Assembly (NCBI GenBank): GCA_977006965.1 | Contig: OZ345359.1 | Span: 1,984,001 to 2,048,000, forward strand | Length of the DNA stretch: 64,000 nucleotides | Direction: 5' to 3' | Source of the DNA: Phymatolithon calcareum | Taxonomy: Eukaryota; Rhodophyta; Florideophyceae; Hapalidiales | Program-made: the position numbers and the translations under genes | In this document: positions 62,306-64,000 of the stretch, piece after piece | Position numbering within the stretch: position 1 is the stretch's first letter | Layout of the letters: every line of letters begins with the position of its first letter | Notes under the pieces: generated by a model | The model's input: only the letters and a program-made list of their open reading frames with translations | What the model was told of the DNA's origin: nothing | Databases searched by the model: none

Positions 62306-63123
62306 TCAGAGCGCTGCAAGGGTTAGGGAGAAACGGGCATCAGGTACGACAATGGTGTATCGGCTTCGACGTTCGTCAAGCAGGATCTCACAACTGCGCT
62401 GTCCGTTCTTAAAATGAACAGGCGCCCACACACTTGGAACAGAAACGACGGCTTTCCTTCCGATACTCTTCCGCACGACAATTGTATAGCTTTCCATGTC
62501 AACTAAAATTCCCGACTGAGTCCGGGTGGGAAAACGTCTTCGCCAAGAGTCATCAAACACTTAAAGTCCGACTTGAGTGACAAGGAACCGTTGATGTCAA
62601 ATCTAACATGCGTCCATCGCACATCCAGAAAAATAGCAGCAAGTTCGGTACCCAAATTTGTAAACATCATGTGTCTGTAAAGATTCTCATGAATGTACAC
62701 GTCCTCTGGAACAGACCACCACATCCTCAGTGTGTACGCCTGCAGCGCGCGCTCAAAGGAGTCACCCTTAAACGTCCTTCGCAATTGCTTCATGCATCTG
62801 CAGAAAATTCGCGCACGCCATGGGAAGCACGACCTCCGTGAGCGCGCTATCCGCATATGCTGCAAGGAAATCACTTTGCTCACCCGACAATGAACTCTTA
62901 GGCGTGTTCGCCGATTGTTCCGAATATCCATTGGGAATCCGTCCATGCCAAAAGGAGCTTGTCTCTTTCCCGTCGGCTTGTCTTTACAAAAGTACAGCTG
63001 TAAGTCATGAAGCATGAGAATGCTTTCTTGCGCAATATTTTTCGCACGGTCTTGGAAAAGGAGCTTGCAAAGACTCATCTTGTTGAGAAGGCGCGTAACT
63101 CCCAACGCAAAATCCTCTTCCAC
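62306..63123 (-). pseudogene. Frameshifted unidentified coding region
   Basis: Protein-like pieces follow each other on the minus strand but in changing frames: DRAKNIAQESILMLHDLQL (about 63050), then SGEQSDFLAAYADSALTEVV with MACANFLQMHEAIAKD (about 62890-62780), then YIHENLYRHMMFTNLGTELAA with VRWTHVRFDINGSL (about 62700-62580), then ESYTIVVRKSIGRKAVVSVPS (about 62490). Switches occur near 62960, 62770 and 62540. It could be a gene with very short introns, but a decayed gene seems likelier beside LINE copy F. No family is recognised. Confidence 0.4.
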
Positions 63124-63167
63124 CTTCCAAATACGACTCAGGATAGATCCAGGGACACGACCCTGAT

Positions 63168-64000
63168 GGGGATATATGTTGATTTAATTTAAAAGCACCC
63201 AAGACTTCACTGTGAGTAACGGGGCAGCTTCTCAAATACTTCTAACTTACTGCATTCTACTTTCCTAACATTTCCTTGATTTAAGTTTCTCTCCATATGA
63301 GAAATCGAGTTAGTCTTTTGCATTCATATTCAGTCTCTTTGTCCATCGTCTTAGACCAGAGTATGCGTTGAATTGCAATAAGCTCAATTTCAGCACCGGG
63401 TCCGAAATAGTCACCGAGGATTGATTTTCTCCACAACGGAGCTCTGTTAAAAATCTGTCTTAGGCATCTTAGCCTTGTCGTCCTGTCTCTTATTTGTAGC
63501 ACTCCTGGCAACTTCTTATGCTTTTTTATCGGGATTTTCACTGAGCGATCCTCTTCGCATTTTTGCCACACTTGGATTGCATCTTCTAATCGCAGCTTCT
63601 TTGACACTTTGCCTTCTTCTGCTTTTTTCAATGCTTTTCTGAGATGCACCTCGTTTTTGAGATGGTTAATTTCCTTCGATACCTCTGCCATATCCTCCTG
63701 TCTTCCTCGATATTCTACTCTCTCTTCCAGGTACGTTTTCCGTTTTAACAGTCTTAAAGAAAACCTTTCCGATTGGTGAGTCCTCCTCACCTCGGGACTT
63801 TCTAGCCGACAGAGCACCCTCATTCGATTTCTTCGATGCTCCGCATATTTCCCGAAGACATACTTGTAAAAAAGACCTTCTGCTGTCTCAATTGCTGCTA
63901 CCAACCGCTTCGTCATCGGAGTCAGATGACTTGCATACTCCCATTTGGGGAGAATCAACGACTTGAAAATCTTGATGCATATTTCAGGGTGGAATCTACT
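63168..64000 (-). mobile_element. LINE copy F, inverted duplicate of D2
   Basis: 833 bp, running off the window edge, is the reverse complement of 59256-60088 with no indels and only a few substitutions (for example SKTMDK for SETMDK, and two changes in the 3' non-coding part). The frame is open throughout. Similarity to D2 stops exactly at the CCCC of the 3' end (63168). Confidence 0.92.

Overview
The window reads as nuclear DNA of an intron-poor photosynthetic eukaryote, most likely a red alga (inference; a multicellular florideophyte of the Chondrus kind would fit). Pointers are a plant-type ferritin with a plastid-like leader, a sedoheptulose-bisphosphatase-type enzyme, an AGC kinase with the DFD signature, mostly intronless or one-intron genes with introns of about 68-280 nt, very tight spacing between some genes, and wide gene-free stretches full of repeats. 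There are no bacterial operons and no rRNA genes.

Layout. 1-17.5 kb is gene-bearing: a partial WD40 protein, ferritin, the PP4 phosphatase catalytic subunit, SF3B2, an LC8 dynein light chain, a Heh/Src1/MAN1 inner nuclear membrane protein and an AGC kinase. 17.6-19.9 kb is a belt of simple repeats. 20.0-32.1 kb is one gene on the minus strand: the two halves of an SBPase joined across an 11,034-nt intron whose splice sites restore the enzyme exactly. The intron holds three long intact ORFs (a KDZ/CACTA-like transposase and two unknown coiled-coil proteins), apparently a complete DNA transposon. 32.1-43.4 kb is compact: an Ash2/Bre2 SPRY protein, a CDC50 flippase subunit, a secreted FkbM-like methyltransferase, a candidate augmin subunit, a tiny one-TM protein ending one base away from it, and an organelle-targeted unknown. 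RPA2 (47 kb), a candidate SLF2/Nse6-like protein (49-51 kb) and a small basic protein (52.5 kb) follow.

From 44 kb to the end the DNA is dominated by one non-LTR (LINE-type) retrotransposon family in at least six damaged copies on both strands, including an 833-bp near-identical inverted pair. One copy carries a 327-bp hAT-like MITE with 13-bp TIRs and an 8-bp target duplication, plus a second insertion bounded by splice-like sites. Two copies of a tRNA-derived SINE lie among them, and their tail resembles the LINE 3' end. WD40 fragments and other host-like coding remnants are cut up by these elements.

Functional ties: most host genes are unlinked housekeeping functions (chromatin and nuclear envelope, splicing, DNA replication and repair, phosphatase and kinase signalling, carbon and iron metabolism). 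CDC50 and the Fpk1/NRC2-like kinase could belong to the same lipid-flippase pathway. Several strong DNA hairpins sit between genes and have no obvious explanation.
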